The notes beneath the pieces are model-generated. The model searched no databases and was not told the origin of the DNA. It saw only the letters and a program-made list of their open reading frames with translations. A stretch of DNA of 8,656 nucleotides from assembly GCA_021647405.1 (NCBI GenBank), contig JAKIUU010000049.1, forward strand, positions 1 through 8,656, given 5' to 3'. This DNA is from Flavobacteriaceae bacterium (GTDB taxonomy: Bacteria > Bacteroidota > Bacteroidia > Flavobacteriales > Flavobacteriaceae). Within the stretch, counting starts at the first letter, position 1, and every line of letters begins with the position of its first letter. Positions 1 to 7,204 of the stretch are shown piece by piece. Both the position numbers and the translations under genes were made by a program.

Positions 1-456
1 ATAAACTGAACCATTTACAACATACGCCAAACCGTAATCAAGTATGGTTTGAACAGCTTCAATTTGCTCAACAATATGGCCAGTCGCGGTAGGCTCAATG
101 CTAGGAGGCAACAGATTATATTTTTGTAAAACTTCGTGAAAATCAACGGTATAACGTTGAACAACTTCCATAGGTTCTATTTTCTCTAAACGAGCTTTTG
201 TTGATATTTTATCTTCAGAATTATCGTCAGTTAAATGACCTGCATCTGTAATATTTCTCACATAACGCACTTTGTAGCCCAAGTGTTTAAAGTATCTAAA
301 AATAGTATCAAAAGACATAAAAGTACGTACATTGCCTAAATGTACATTGCTGTAAACAGTAGGTCCACACACGTACATACCTATATGGTCTTTATGAATG
401 GGTTTAAAAACTTCTTTAGAATTAGAGAGCGTATTGTATATTTTAAGTTGCGTCAT
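1..456 (-). CDS. cysS: Cysteinyl-tRNA synthetase, N-terminal part (runs off the window)
   Basis: This class I aminoacyl-tRNA synthetase charges tRNA-Cys with cysteine in the cytoplasm. The 152 codons visible are the N-terminal third of a protein that is usually about 460-500 residues; the rest lies left of position 1. Reading leftward from the ATG at 454-456 gives MTQLKIYNTLSNSKEVFKP. It then shows the family signature MYVCGPTVY at residues 27-35, whose Cys30 is the expected first zinc ligand for cysteine recognition. The HIGH-type ATP motif HLGN follows at 39-42, then VRNITDAGH at about 67-74, also typical of CysS. The reading frame is intact to the edge. The gene is divergent from the epimerase gene and has its own -7 box about 30 nt upstream. 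The identification is secure. Confidence 0.97.
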   Translation of the reverse strand, partial: MTQLKIYNTLSNSKEVFKPIHKDHIGMYVCGPTVYSNVHLGNVRTFMSFDTIFRYFKHLGYKVRYVRNITDAGHLTDDNSEDKISTKARLEKIEPMEVVQRYTVDFHEVLQKYNLLPPSIEPTATGHIVEQIEAVQTILDYGLAYVVNGSVY

Positions 457-661
457 TTGTAATTTTAATCAAGCTGTTAAAGCTTCAAATATACTAACTA
501 TTGATGTAATGCAAATACTTTAAGTCCAAAGTTTTTAAAGCGGCTTATTTTATATTTTAACTGTCAAAGCTTTATTTGAAAGCCTTGAATTATAAGCCTA
601 ATAGGCTCATTATTTTCTAATTTTTTGTTAATTTGTGTCTCAATGTATATTCTTAATAACT
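457..661. other. Divergent intergenic region with nested inverted repeats
   Basis: This 205-nt gap separates divergent cysS and the epimerase gene. Besides the cysS promoter it holds a 7-bp inverted repeat, GGCTTAT (542-548) and ATAAGCC (592-598). That repeat encloses a small hairpin, GCTTT (569-573) with AAAGC (579-583). Directly after it is a further small palindrome, AGCCT-AAT-AGGCT (595-607). A weak rightward -7-like box, TTAATTTG (628-635, 7 of 8), sits 27 nt before the epimerase ATG. No coding signal is visible. The repeats lie upstream of the proposed rightward start site, so they are better candidates for regulator binding than for a leader RNA. This is inference. Confidence 0.4.
486..514 (-). 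promoter_or_regulatory. Bacteroidetes-type promoter for cysS
   Basis: On the minus strand TATATTTG (plus strand CAAATATA, 486-493) is an exact match to the TAnnTTTG -7 box. A TTG (plus CAA, 512-514) lies 18 nt upstream, within the usual spacing for this sigma factor. Transcription would start near 480, giving a leader of about 25 nt before the cysS ATG at 456. Confidence 0.7.
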
Positions 662-1675
662 ATGAAGGTAGCATTACGCCCTTACAATTTACAACTCGAA
701 CATGCTTTTACCATTTCAAGAAGGTCTTATTACATTCAACCAACCTTAATAGTTGTCTTAACAGAGGGTGCAATCTCAGGATTTGGCGAGGCTACTTCAA
801 ATCCGTACTATGGCATTACCATAAAAAAAATAACAGAAGACATAAATAAAATAACACCGTTTATAACAGCTTTAACAGATGAAAATCCTGAGACTTTTTG
901 GCAAAAACTTTACCCCCACTTAAAAAACAACCTGTTTGCTTTGTGTGCTTTAGATATGGCTTATAACGACTTGTACGCGCGTAAAAAAGGGCTGAAACTA
1001 CACCAATTGTGGCAACTTAATCCCAACAGTAATCCTTTGACAGATTTTACCATTGGCATAGACAGCACAGATAAAATGATCTCTAAAATGAAAGAATTAC
1101 CTTGGCCTATCTATAAAATTAAATTGGGTACCAAAGACGATATTGCCATAGTAACAGCATTGAGAAAACACACCAATGCTATTTTTAGAGTTGACGCTAA
1201 TTGCGGATGGACTGTTGACGAGACTATCAAAAATGCTAAAAAACTCAAAGATCTGGGTGTTGAATTTATAGAACAACCTTTAAAGGCTGATAATTGGGAT
1301 GGCCACAAAAAAGTATACCAAAACGCTGTTTTACCCATAGTAGCCGATGAAAGTTGTATTATTGAATCTGATGTTGACAAATGTTTTACACACTTTCATG
1401 GCATTAATGTTAAACTGGTAAAATGTGGTGGACTTACACCGGCCAAAAGAATGTTAGAAAAGGCTCAAAAACTAGGTATGAAAACAATGGTAGGATGTAT
1501 GACTGAATCGACTGTAGGCATTTCGGCTATTGCCCATTTATTACCGCTTTTAAATTACGTTGATATGGATGGGGCTTTACTTTTAAAAAACGACATTGCC
1601 AAAGGGGTTACTATTAAAAATGGTATGGTACTCTATGCAGACACTTTAGGTACAGGCGTGCAGCTGTTAGCATAA
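662..1675 (+). CDS. L-Ala-D/L-Glu (dipeptide) epimerase, enolase superfamily
   Basis: This is a 337-residue cytoplasmic enzyme of the muconate-lactonizing subgroup of the enolase superfamily, in the dipeptide epimerase group that typically interconverts L-Ala-D-Glu and L-Ala-L-Glu during murein peptide salvage. Visible catalytic features are KIK at 152-154 (acid/base lysine), metal ligands Asp178 (RVDAN), Glu204 (FIEQP) and Asp229 (VADES), and the opposing lysine Lys251 in NVKLVKCGG. The DMDG at 301-304 matches the substrate-binding DxD typical of dipeptide epimerases. The ATG at 662 gives the family's usual N-terminus (MKVALRPYNL). A GTG at 635 would add nine non-conserved residues and overlaps a likely promoter box. 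Exact dipeptide specificity cannot be read from sequence. No peptide transporter or muropeptide gene is adjacent. Confidence 0.9.
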   Translation: MKVALRPYNLQLEHAFTISRRSYYIQPTLIVVLTEGAISGFGEATSNPYYGITIKKITEDINKITPFITALTDENPETFWQKLYPHLKNNLFALCALDMAYNDLYARKKGLKLHQLWQLNPNSNPLTDFTIGIDSTDKMISKMKELPWPIYKIKLGTKDDIAIVTALRKHTNAIFRVDANCGWTVDETIKNAKKLKDLGVEFIEQPLKADNWDGHKKVYQNAVLPIVADESCIIESDVDKCFTHFHGINVKLVKCGGLTPAKRMLEKAQKLGMKTMVGCMTESTVGISAIAHLLPLLNYVDMDGALLLKNDIAKGVTIKNGMVLYADTLGTGVQLLA

Positions 1676-1679
1676 AAAT

Positions 1680-1699
1680 TATATTTGTGATACGTATCA
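1680..1699 (+). promoter_or_regulatory. -7 box abutting a 12-bp palindrome (candidate operator) before meaB
   Basis: Five nt after the epimerase stop, TATATTTG (1680-1687) matches TAnnTTTG exactly. It is followed without a gap by the perfect palindrome TGATACGTATCA (1688-1699). The expected start of transcription falls inside the palindrome, which is a classic repressor arrangement. No good -33 TTG was found at standard spacing. The transcript would carry about 105 nt of leader to meaB. A second weaker box, TAAATTTA (1763-1770), lies nearer the gene and may be the real or an additional promoter. Confidence 0.4.
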
Positions 1700-1798
1700 T
1701 CTAATACTATCGGCGCTCAATTATTAATGCGATAAAAATTTAAGGCTGTTGCAGATTTTATTTAAATTTACCAAAAATAATTGGATTTTAAGATTCTT

Positions 1799-2887
1799 AT
1801 GAGCTCAGAAAACAAAAAAAACAGTGCTTTGTCTGAACAAAAAGGAGTGCCTCAACCCACTAATATCAACAAATCATCCATTTTAAAAATAAAGAAACAA
1901 AAGACACAACATCTCAATATAGATAATTTTGTAAAATATATTACACAAGGCAATATTTCTTATTTGAGTCGTGCCATTACACTTGTTGAAAGCACAAATG
2001 CCAATCATCATAAAAAAGCCATGCAACTTCTAGAGGCTTGCCTGACTTATGCCAATAAATCGGTTAGAATTGGAATTACAGGTGTACCGGGCGTAGGCAA
2101 AAGTACATTTATAGAAAGTTTTGGAAAATTTCTTACATCACTTGGGAAGAAAGTAGCTGTTTTGGCTGTTGACCCAAGCAGCTCAATTAACAAAGGAAGT
2201 ATCTTAGGTGACAAAACCCGTATGGGAAATTTGGTGAAAGATCAAATGGCTTTTATAAGGCCTTCACCTTCGGGCAGCACTTTTGGTGGTGTGGCACGTG
2301 CTACACGTGAAAGTATCTTACTATGTGAAGCTGCAGGTTTTGATATTGTTTTAATTGAAACAGTAGGTGTGGGACAATCGGAAACCAATGTGCATAACAT
2401 GGTCGATTTCTTTTTACTTCTAAAATTGGCGGGGGCTGGTGACGAATTACAAGGCATAAAACGCGGTATCATCGAAATGGCTGATGCTATTGTAATTAAT
2501 AAAGCCGATGGTCATAATAAAAAAGCAGCTGATCTGGCTAAAGCCGATTTTAACAGGGCTCTGCATCTTTATCCTGTAAAAGAAAGCCAATGGCAACCTA
2601 AAGTATTAACATGTAGTGCAACTGAAAATAACGGTATCTCAGAAATTTGGGAATTAATAAAAGCCTATATAGACCTCACAAAAGACAATGGTTTTTTTAA
2701 AGACAACCGTAAATTGCAAAATAAATATTGGTTAGAAACAACCATAAAACAACAACTGCTTGGTGATTTTGAAAACTTACCAAAAATTAAATCTGCTTTA
2801 AAATTACAATTGGCTTCTATAAATAAACAAGAAACCACACCCTTTTTAGCAGCTCAAAAGCTTTTGGAACTCTATTATAAAAAGTAA
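1799..2887 (+). CDS. meaB: Methylmalonyl-CoA mutase-associated G protein (MeaB/ArgK family)
   Basis: This is a 362-residue G3E/SIMIBI-class P-loop GTPase. Relatives act as chaperones of the B12-dependent methylmalonyl-CoA mutase, gating cofactor loading and protecting the enzyme from inactivation. The old name ArgK (arginine transport kinase) is considered a misassignment. The Walker A loop GVPGVGKST is at residues 95-103. VDPSSS follows at 124-129 and the switch region ETVGVGQSE at 187-195. The guanine-specifying NKAD is at 234-237. Between these lie the family-typical RPSPSGSTFGGVAR and AGAGDELQGIKRGI. The ATG at 1799 is preferred; a TTG at 1781 would add six unsupported residues. The first 40 residues are polar and Lys/Ser-rich, making the protein about 30 residues longer than typical MeaB. 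No mutase gene is adjacent, so its partner must be encoded elsewhere. Confidence 0.93.
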   Translation: MSSENKKNSALSEQKGVPQPTNINKSSILKIKKQKTQHLNIDNFVKYITQGNISYLSRAITLVESTNANHHKKAMQLLEACLTYANKSVRIGITGVPGVGKSTFIESFGKFLTSLGKKVAVLAVDPSSSINKGSILGDKTRMGNLVKDQMAFIRPSPSGSTFGGVARATRESILLCEAAGFDIVLIETVGVGQSETNVHNMVDFFLLLKLAGAGDELQGIKRGIIEMADAIVINKADGHNKKAADLAKADFNRALHLYPVKESQWQPKVLTCSATENNGISEIWELIKAYIDLTKDNGFFKDNRKLQNKYWLETTIKQQLLGDFENLPKIKSALKLQLASINKQETTPFLAAQKLLELYYKK

Positions 2888-2919
2888 AAGCCATTTTAAA
2901 TAGTCTAAAATGGCTTTTT
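2886..2919. terminator. Bidirectional intrinsic terminator between converging genes
   Basis: A perfect 13-bp inverted repeat, AAAAGCCATTTTA (2886-2898) and TAAAATGGCTTTT (2906-2918), has a 7-nt loop. It begins within the meaB stop codon and ends in a T run. Read leftward, the hairpin also ends in TTTT. It therefore fits termination of both meaB and the converging PPIase operon, whose last gene stops at 2938. Confidence 0.88.
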
Positions 2920-2937
2920 AAATGTATGGTATTTTAT

Positions 2938-4029
2938 TTATTTACCTATTTTAAGGAGTTCTACATCAAATATTAAATTGGCATTTGGCGGTATAACGCC
3001 ACCAGCACCTCTGGCGCCATAAGCCAAAGAAGAAGGAATAAATAATGTGCCTTTAGTACCTACATTAAGCTGCATGATGCCAAAATCCCAACCGCGAATA
3101 ACACGCCCTACGCCTATTGGAAACTTTATGGGTCTCCCTTTTTTATAAGAAGAATCAAATTCCAAACCTGTTGTTAACCTGCCATTATAATGTACCGAAA
3201 CAATATCACCTGTTACAGGTTTCTTTCCTTTTCCTTTTTTTATAGTAGCCAATACCAAACCTGAGTCGTATGTCTTAATTTTATAACCTTGTTTTTTCAT
3301 ATCGGCAATAAAGGCCTCTGTTTCCTTAATGGTTATTTTCTTTGCTTTTTCGGCTGCAGCTATTTTCATTTTTTTAAAATCCTCAATACTTTTTGAAAAT
3401 ACAGCATTGGCATCAAATATTTTGGCAGCATTTCCTTTTTTAAGAATGTCAATTTTAACAATAGAATCGCCTTTTACAATAGAGTCTACAACTGACTGCC
3501 CGTCTACCACATAACCAAATATTGTATGGCGACCGTTTAAATGGGGTGTGGGTACATGTGTTATAAAAAATTGACTTCCGTTGGTATTGGCTCCTGCATT
3601 TGCCATTGCCAAAATGCCTTTTCTATTAAATGTTCTCACTAATTTCCCAACACTGTCTTTTGGAAATTCATCCTGAAAATTATAACCTGGCCCACCTGCA
3701 CCATCATTATTTGGGATGGTATCAAGAGAATTGGGATCTCCTGTTTGTATCATAAATTTTTTAATAACACGGTGAAATTTAATACCGTTGTAGAAAGGCT
3801 TTCCTTTTAGAAGAGAATCGGTTACAAAGGTATTGGTACCTTCGGTTAAGCTGATAAAATTCGCAACAGTTACAGGGGTTTCCTTATAAGTTAATTTAAG
3901 TAATATTTCGCCTTTATTGGTTTTAATATTGGCATAAATACCATTTTCTAATTTGGCTATTTTTTGATTTTCGCAAGCCGTAAACGAAATTATTACAGCA
4001 AATAAAAATGCCCATTTAATACGCTTCAT
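2938..4029 (-). CDS. Two-domain peptidyl-prolyl isomerase lipoprotein (cyclophilin + FKBP)
   Basis: This 363-residue protein has a signal peptide ending in the lipobox FTAC (Cys19), so it is a predicted lipoprotein of the envelope. Residues about 31-195 form a cyclophilin domain with FHRV (85-88), FMIQTGDP (92-99), NGSQFFI (150-156) and HLNGRHTIFG (163-172). The position of the cyclosporin-contacting Trp of human CypA is His163, common in bacterial forms. A Lys/Ala-rich linker (about 205-250) leads to an FKBP domain (about 255-363). That domain keeps all the usual pocket residues: Tyr281, Phe291-Asp292, Val310-Ile311, Trp314, Tyr337 and Phe354. Both domains therefore look catalytically competent. 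The gene lies 7 nt after the gldI-like gene and is last in the operon, ending at the shared terminator. Expected role: folding of proline-rich exported proteins. Confidence 0.93.
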   Translation of the reverse strand: MKRIKWAFLFAVIISFTACENQKIAKLENGIYANIKTNKGEILLKLTYKETPVTVANFISLTEGTNTFVTDSLLKGKPFYNGIKFHRVIKKFMIQTGDPNSLDTIPNNDGAGGPGYNFQDEFPKDSVGKLVRTFNRKGILAMANAGANTNGSQFFITHVPTPHLNGRHTIFGYVVDGQSVVDSIVKGDSIVKIDILKKGNAAKIFDANAVFSKSIEDFKKMKIAAAEKAKKITIKETEAFIADMKKQGYKIKTYDSGLVLATIKKGKGKKPVTGDIVSVHYNGRLTTGLEFDSSYKKGRPIKFPIGVGRVIRGWDFGIMQLNVGTKGTLFIPSSLAYGARGAGGVIPPNANLIFDVELLKIGK

Positions 4030-4036
4030 TTCTTAA

Positions 4037-4582
4037 TTATTTTTTATGATTTATAATTTTTTTCAAATATACAGTATAAATTAAAGGTTGGTTGGTTTTT
4101 ATCTTATTTCTATCGCCTAAAACACCATAGGCTCTGAATGATGGCATTAAAAATAGTACAACTTCACCTTCTTTCATCAATTTTAGGCCTTGTTGTAAGC
4201 CACTAATAATAGCTTCTTTGTCTACAGCATAACTCTGCAATCCTATTTCTTTGGTGCTGTAAATAATATTGTTTTCTAAATCGGTTACCTGATAGGTATA
4301 GGCTACTTTGTCTCCCAGAGTGGGATATTTAGTAGCCGCTTTATTTTGTTTGATAAATGCATACCAAAATCCGTTTTGAGAATTGATAAAATGTTTGTCT
4401 GGATTTTCAATTATAATTTGCCTAAAAGCCGCATCTTGTAGCTTGACAAGTTGTTTATTATGTGCCACTGTAACTTTTAAATTGCCACTACTCTTTTTCA
4501 GTACAGGATATCTTGGCACAGGATTATTACATCCTACAAACATTAAAATAACAAAACCATGTATGATTTTATTAAAGGACAT
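4037..4582 (-). CDS. gldI: GldI-like gliding-motility FKBP-type lipoprotein
   Basis: This is a 181-residue predicted lipoprotein with lipobox FVGC (Cys18). Residues about 90-176 form an FKBP-like fold: GDKVAYTYQVTD, then a GLQQGLKLMKEGE helix, then FLMPSFRAYG and a final LIYTVYLKKI strand. In Flavobacterium, GldI is a lipoprotein of this type needed for gliding, and a position next to a DHH phosphoesterase and another PPIase gene fits my recollection of that locus. Compared with the FKBP domain of the next gene, the pocket is eroded: the Asp of FDSS aligns with Tyr108 and the central Trp with about Leu129, while Tyr97 and Tyr152 remain. It may act more as a chaperone than as an isomerase (inference). 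It starts 2 nt after the stop of the upstream gene, so translational coupling is likely. The symbol rests on fold, size and neighbourhood. Confidence 0.82.
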   Translation of the reverse strand: MSFNKIIHGFVILMFVGCNNPVPRYPVLKKSSGNLKVTVAHNKQLVKLQDAAFRQIIIENPDKHFINSQNGFWYAFIKQNKAATKYPTLGDKVAYTYQVTDLENNIIYSTKEIGLQSYAVDKEAIISGLQQGLKLMKEGEVVLFLMPSFRAYGVLGDRNKIKTNQPLIYTVYLKKIINHKK

Positions 4583-4584
4583 TC

Positions 4585-5604
4585 TTATTTATTTAGTGCT
4601 TTTGTGTACTGAGGCAGTACGTCTAAAAACTTTTTAATTGTAGATTTTAAATCAGACGGACTTCTACCTCCGGCAGCATTTATATGGCCACCGCCACTAA
4701 AATGCCTTCTTGCAAAATCGTTTACAGAAAAATTGCCTTTAGACCTTAAAGACATCTTAATAATACCTTGGGCTTTATCTTCAATAAATATGGCTGCCAA
4801 AACAATATTTTCAATAGATAAACAATAATTTACAAAACCTTCGGAATCGCCTTTTTTAAAATCATAAGCTTGCTTATCGGCTTCAGTCAAATACATATAA
4901 GCCGTATTGTACTTTGGCAGGACTTGTAAATTTTTTAATACACTGCCCAATAATTGCAATCTTTGGTAGGTATTGGTGTCGTAAACCTGATTGTGAATGG
5001 TGCTATTTTGAGCGCCCCTATCAATCAATTCAGCTATCACCCTATGTGTTGTACTTGTTGTTGTTTTATACTTAAACGATCCTGTATCCGTCATAATTCC
5101 AACGTACAAACAGGTCGCAATAGCGGCATCTATTTTCTCTAAATCCGCTAATCTCTCTATAAAATGATACACCATTTGGCTGGTAGAACACATCGCCACA
5201 TCAGAATACATAAACTCAGTATAAAATTCTGGTTGTTGGTGATGGTCAATCATAACAAAAGTAGCCTTGCTATTTTCTAGGGCTTTTGCCATGGCATCTC
5301 CTGTTCTGTGCAAATCATTAAAATCTAAGATAAAAATAATTTCAGCCTCATCTATTAACATATTGGCTTTGCTATTGTCTCTATCAAAAAATACAACTTT
5401 ATCAGATTCTGGCAACCATTTTAAAAATTTTGGATAATCATTTGGCGCTATAACTGTGACTAAATGTTCAAATTTATTTAAATAAGTAGCCAAAGCCAAA
5501 GTAGAACCCATGGCATCGCCATCGGGGTTTTGATGTGGAACTATAACAATTTTTTTTGGTTGAGATAGCAGCTGTTTTAGGCTGTCAAAAGTTTCGTTAT
5601 TCAT
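4585..5604 (-). CDS. nrnA: DHH-family phosphoesterase (NrnA-like oligoribonuclease / pAp phosphatase)
   Basis: This is a 339-residue cytoplasmic protein. NrnA relatives degrade 2-5 nt RNAs to mononucleotides and dephosphorylate 3'-phosphoadenosine 5'-phosphate, using Mn ions. The metal motifs are in order: HQNPDGDAMGS (His24, Asp28, Asp30), Asp94 in ILDFND, DHH at 120-122 and Asp173 in GIMTDTGS. The C-terminal DHHA1 domain carries FSGGGHINAAGG at about 302-313, which binds nucleic acid. Length matches the family. The ATG at 5604 is chosen because a TTG at 5613 lies inside the promoter box and the next Met follows the DGD motif. It is the first gene of the operon with gldI and the PPIase gene. 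Substrate preference among DHH subfamilies is not certain from sequence. Confidence 0.92.
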   Translation of the reverse strand: MNNETFDSLKQLLSQPKKIVIVPHQNPDGDAMGSTLALATYLNKFEHLVTVIAPNDYPKFLKWLPESDKVVFFDRDNSKANMLIDEAEIIFILDFNDLHRTGDAMAKALENSKATFVMIDHHQQPEFYTEFMYSDVAMCSTSQMVYHFIERLADLEKIDAAIATCLYVGIMTDTGSFKYKTTTSTTHRVIAELIDRGAQNSTIHNQVYDTNTYQRLQLLGSVLKNLQVLPKYNTAYMYLTEADKQAYDFKKGDSEGFVNYCLSIENIVLAAIFIEDKAQGIIKMSLRSKGNFSVNDFARRHFSGGGHINAAGGRSPSDLKSTIKKFLDVLPQYTKALNK

Positions 5605-5610
5605 AGGATG

Positions 5611-5618
5611 CAAATATA
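5611..5618 (-). promoter_or_regulatory. -7 box of the nrnA-gldI-PPIase operon, almost on the start codon
   Basis: On the minus strand TATATTTG matches TAnnTTTG exactly and ends only 6 nt before the ATG at 5604. Transcription would begin at or within a few bases of the start codon, so the mRNA would be leaderless or nearly so. No clear -33 TTG is visible at 17-20 nt upstream. Confidence 0.6.
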
Positions 5619-5651
5619 CAACAAAATACTATTTTGCATTGGTTAGATGTT

Positions 5652-5659
5652 TATATTTA
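5652..5659 (+). promoter_or_regulatory. Probable -7 box for the PhoD-like gene
   Basis: TATATTTA matches TAnnTTTG at 7 of 8 positions, 24 nt before the ATG at 5684. A TTG (5634-5636) lies upstream with a short 15-nt spacer. The region is only 79 nt long and also carries the divergent nrnA promoter, so the two promoters lie nearly back to back. Confidence 0.45.
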
Positions 5660-5683
5660 CACTTTTTAAAAATATATTTTGAC

Positions 5684-6718
5684 ATGAGATTTCTATTATA
5701 TTTTGTATGCATAATTGGTCTTTTGAGCTGCCAAACACAAATACCTGCCAAAACAATTAAATCTAACCAAGAGCAAACTTCTGACTTTGTCTTATCGTTT
5801 GGGTCGTGTAACAATCAAACACTTACAAATAAACTCTGGAAAGAAATTGTAAAAAACAATCCTGATGTATGGGTTTGGGGTGGTGATGTTATTTATTCAG
5901 ACACACACAACATGGCCTTTATGAAACAAAATTACGACAAGCAAAAAAACGATACGGCCTATCAAAATTTCCTAAAAAAAGTGCCTGTTATTGGTACTTG
6001 GGACGACCATGATTACGGTGTAAATGACGGTGGTGTGGAATATCCCGAAAAAGACCGTGTTAAAGAATTATTTTTAGATTTTATAGAAGCCCCCGCCAAT
6101 GACCCAAGACGTTCAAGAGGTGGTGTTTATTACAGTAAAACTTATACTGTTAAAGACAACAGCATTAAAGTTATTGTTTTAGATACACGCTATTTCAGGA
6201 CAAAACTCACCAAAGACCCCAGTGGTGTAAAACGCTATATTCCCAATAATTATGGCGAAGGAACGATGCTGGGCACTGCCCAATGGCAATGGCTTAAGCA
6301 AGAACTAGACAGTTCTAAGGCAAATTTTAACATCATAGAAAGCAGTATTCAGGTACTCTCCTACGAACACGGTTTTGAAACTTGGGGAAACATGCCTCAC
6401 GAAGTGGCTAAACTCGAAAAAACAATTGCCGATTCTAAAGCCAAAGGCGTCATTATTTTGTCGGGCGACAGGCATATAGCCGAAATATCGCAAATACAAA
6501 TTCCCAGTATGAACTACCCTTTAATTGATATTACTTCTAGTGGTTTAACCCATTCTTATTCTAGCTATAGTGGCGAAACCAATAAATACCGCATTTCTGA
6601 AGTTGTGGCACAAAAGAATTTTGGACTTATAAAATTCGATTTTAAAAACCACAAGGCTACTTTTGAGATAAGAGGTTTAAACAATAACCTTTACCTAACA
6701 CATACACAGCAATATTAA
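5684..6718 (+). CDS. PhoD-like metallophosphatase lipoprotein
   Basis: This is a 344-residue predicted lipoprotein; the signal peptide ends in GLLSC (Cys16). It belongs to the PhoD-like alkaline phosphatase/phosphodiesterase family, which hydrolyses phosphate mono- or diesters outside the cytoplasm. Motifs in order are SFGSCN (38-43; Cys42 corresponds to the iron-binding Cys of PhoD), VWGGDVIY (64-71, Asp68 and Tyr71), GTWDDHDYG (104-112), LDTRYFR (166-172) and SGDRH (260-264). It lacks the extra N-terminal domain and Tat-type Arg-Arg signal of Bacillus PhoD and instead has a Sec lipoprotein signal, the compact form seen in many Bacteroidetes. The ATG at 5684 is chosen because it starts the signal peptide; the upstream TTG at 5639 would add 15 residues ahead of it. 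Substrate unknown. No Pho box recognised. Confidence 0.88.
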   Translation: MRFLLYFVCIIGLLSCQTQIPAKTIKSNQEQTSDFVLSFGSCNNQTLTNKLWKEIVKNNPDVWVWGGDVIYSDTHNMAFMKQNYDKQKNDTAYQNFLKKVPVIGTWDDHDYGVNDGGVEYPEKDRVKELFLDFIEAPANDPRRSRGGVYYSKTYTVKDNSIKVIVLDTRYFRTKLTKDPSGVKRYIPNNYGEGTMLGTAQWQWLKQELDSSKANFNIIESSIQVLSYEHGFETWGNMPHEVAKLEKTIADSKAKGVIILSGDRHIAEISQIQIPSMNYPLIDITSSGLTHSYSSYSGETNKYRISEVVAQKNFGLIKFDFKNHKATFEIRGLNNNLYLTHTQQY

Positions 6719-6732
6719 TTGGTTTTTATTTT

Positions 6733-6759
6733 TTGATTAGATAAAAAAATCTATTTTTG
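6733..6759 (+). promoter_or_regulatory. Promoter of ndk
   Basis: TATTTTTG (6752-6759) matches TAnnTTTG exactly. A TTG at 6733-6735 lies 16 nt upstream. The ATG at 6783 follows after an A-rich leader of about 20 nt, typical of Bacteroidetes. This gives ndk transcription independent of the PhoD-like gene that ends at 6718. Confidence 0.68.
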
Positions 6760-6782
6760 CACAAAATCTTAAAAAATTAAAA

Positions 6783-7202
6783 ATGTCCACAAACAGAACA
6801 TTTACAATGCTTAAACCAGATTCAGTAGAAAATGGTCATATAGGCGCTATATTAGAAAAAATAAACGCCGCTGGTTTTAGAATTGTGGCCATGAAAATGA
6901 CACAAATGACACAACACGATGCCGAAGCTTTTTATGCCGTTCATAACGAGCGTCCATTTTTTGGGGAATTGGTAAAATTTATGACCAGAGGGCCTATTGT
7001 GGCAGCCATCTTAGAAAAAGAAAATGCTGTTGACGATTTTAGAACCCTTATTGGCGCCACAAATCCAGAAGATGCTGCCGAGGGTACCATACGCCAATTA
7101 TTTGCCACCTCTATGGGCGAAAATGCCGTTCACGGTTCAGACAGCGATGACAATGCCGCTATTGAAGGGGCTTTCCATTTTTCTGGTAGAGAGCAGTTTT
7201 AA
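6783..7202 (+). CDS. ndk: Nucleoside diphosphate kinase
   Basis: This is a 139-residue cytoplasmic enzyme that moves the gamma phosphate from ATP to other (d)NDPs through a phosphohistidine. The catalytic His117 is in NAVHGSDS (114-121). The other conserved residues fall at the same numbers as in the E. coli enzyme: Lys11 (MLKPD), Tyr51, Arg87, Thr93, Arg104 and Asn114. The length is normal for the bacterial family. The ATG is supported by the promoter 24 nt upstream and by an N-terminus that begins directly with the TFTMLKPD strand. The reading frame is intact. It appears to be monocistronic: the next gene is on the other strand beyond a repeat. Confidence 0.98.
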   Translation: MSTNRTFTMLKPDSVENGHIGAILEKINAAGFRIVAMKMTQMTQHDAEAFYAVHNERPFFGELVKFMTRGPIVAAILEKENAVDDFRTLIGATNPEDAAEGTIRQLFATSMGENAVHGSDSDDNAAIEGAFHFSGREQF

Positions 7203-7204
7203 AA

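Noticed and set aside
625..661. Earlier starts for the epimerase gene (GTG at 635) and an overlapping TTG-started frame at 625
   Set aside because: The added residues are not family-like and the GTG overlaps the likely -7 box. The 625 frame is out of register with the conserved enzyme.
1799..1918. A separate small protein or targeting signal in the 40-residue N-terminal extension of MeaB
   Set aside because: The stretch is polar and Lys/Ser-rich with no hydrophobic core or lipobox, and it is in frame with an intact GTPase. It is most simply a divergent N-terminus.
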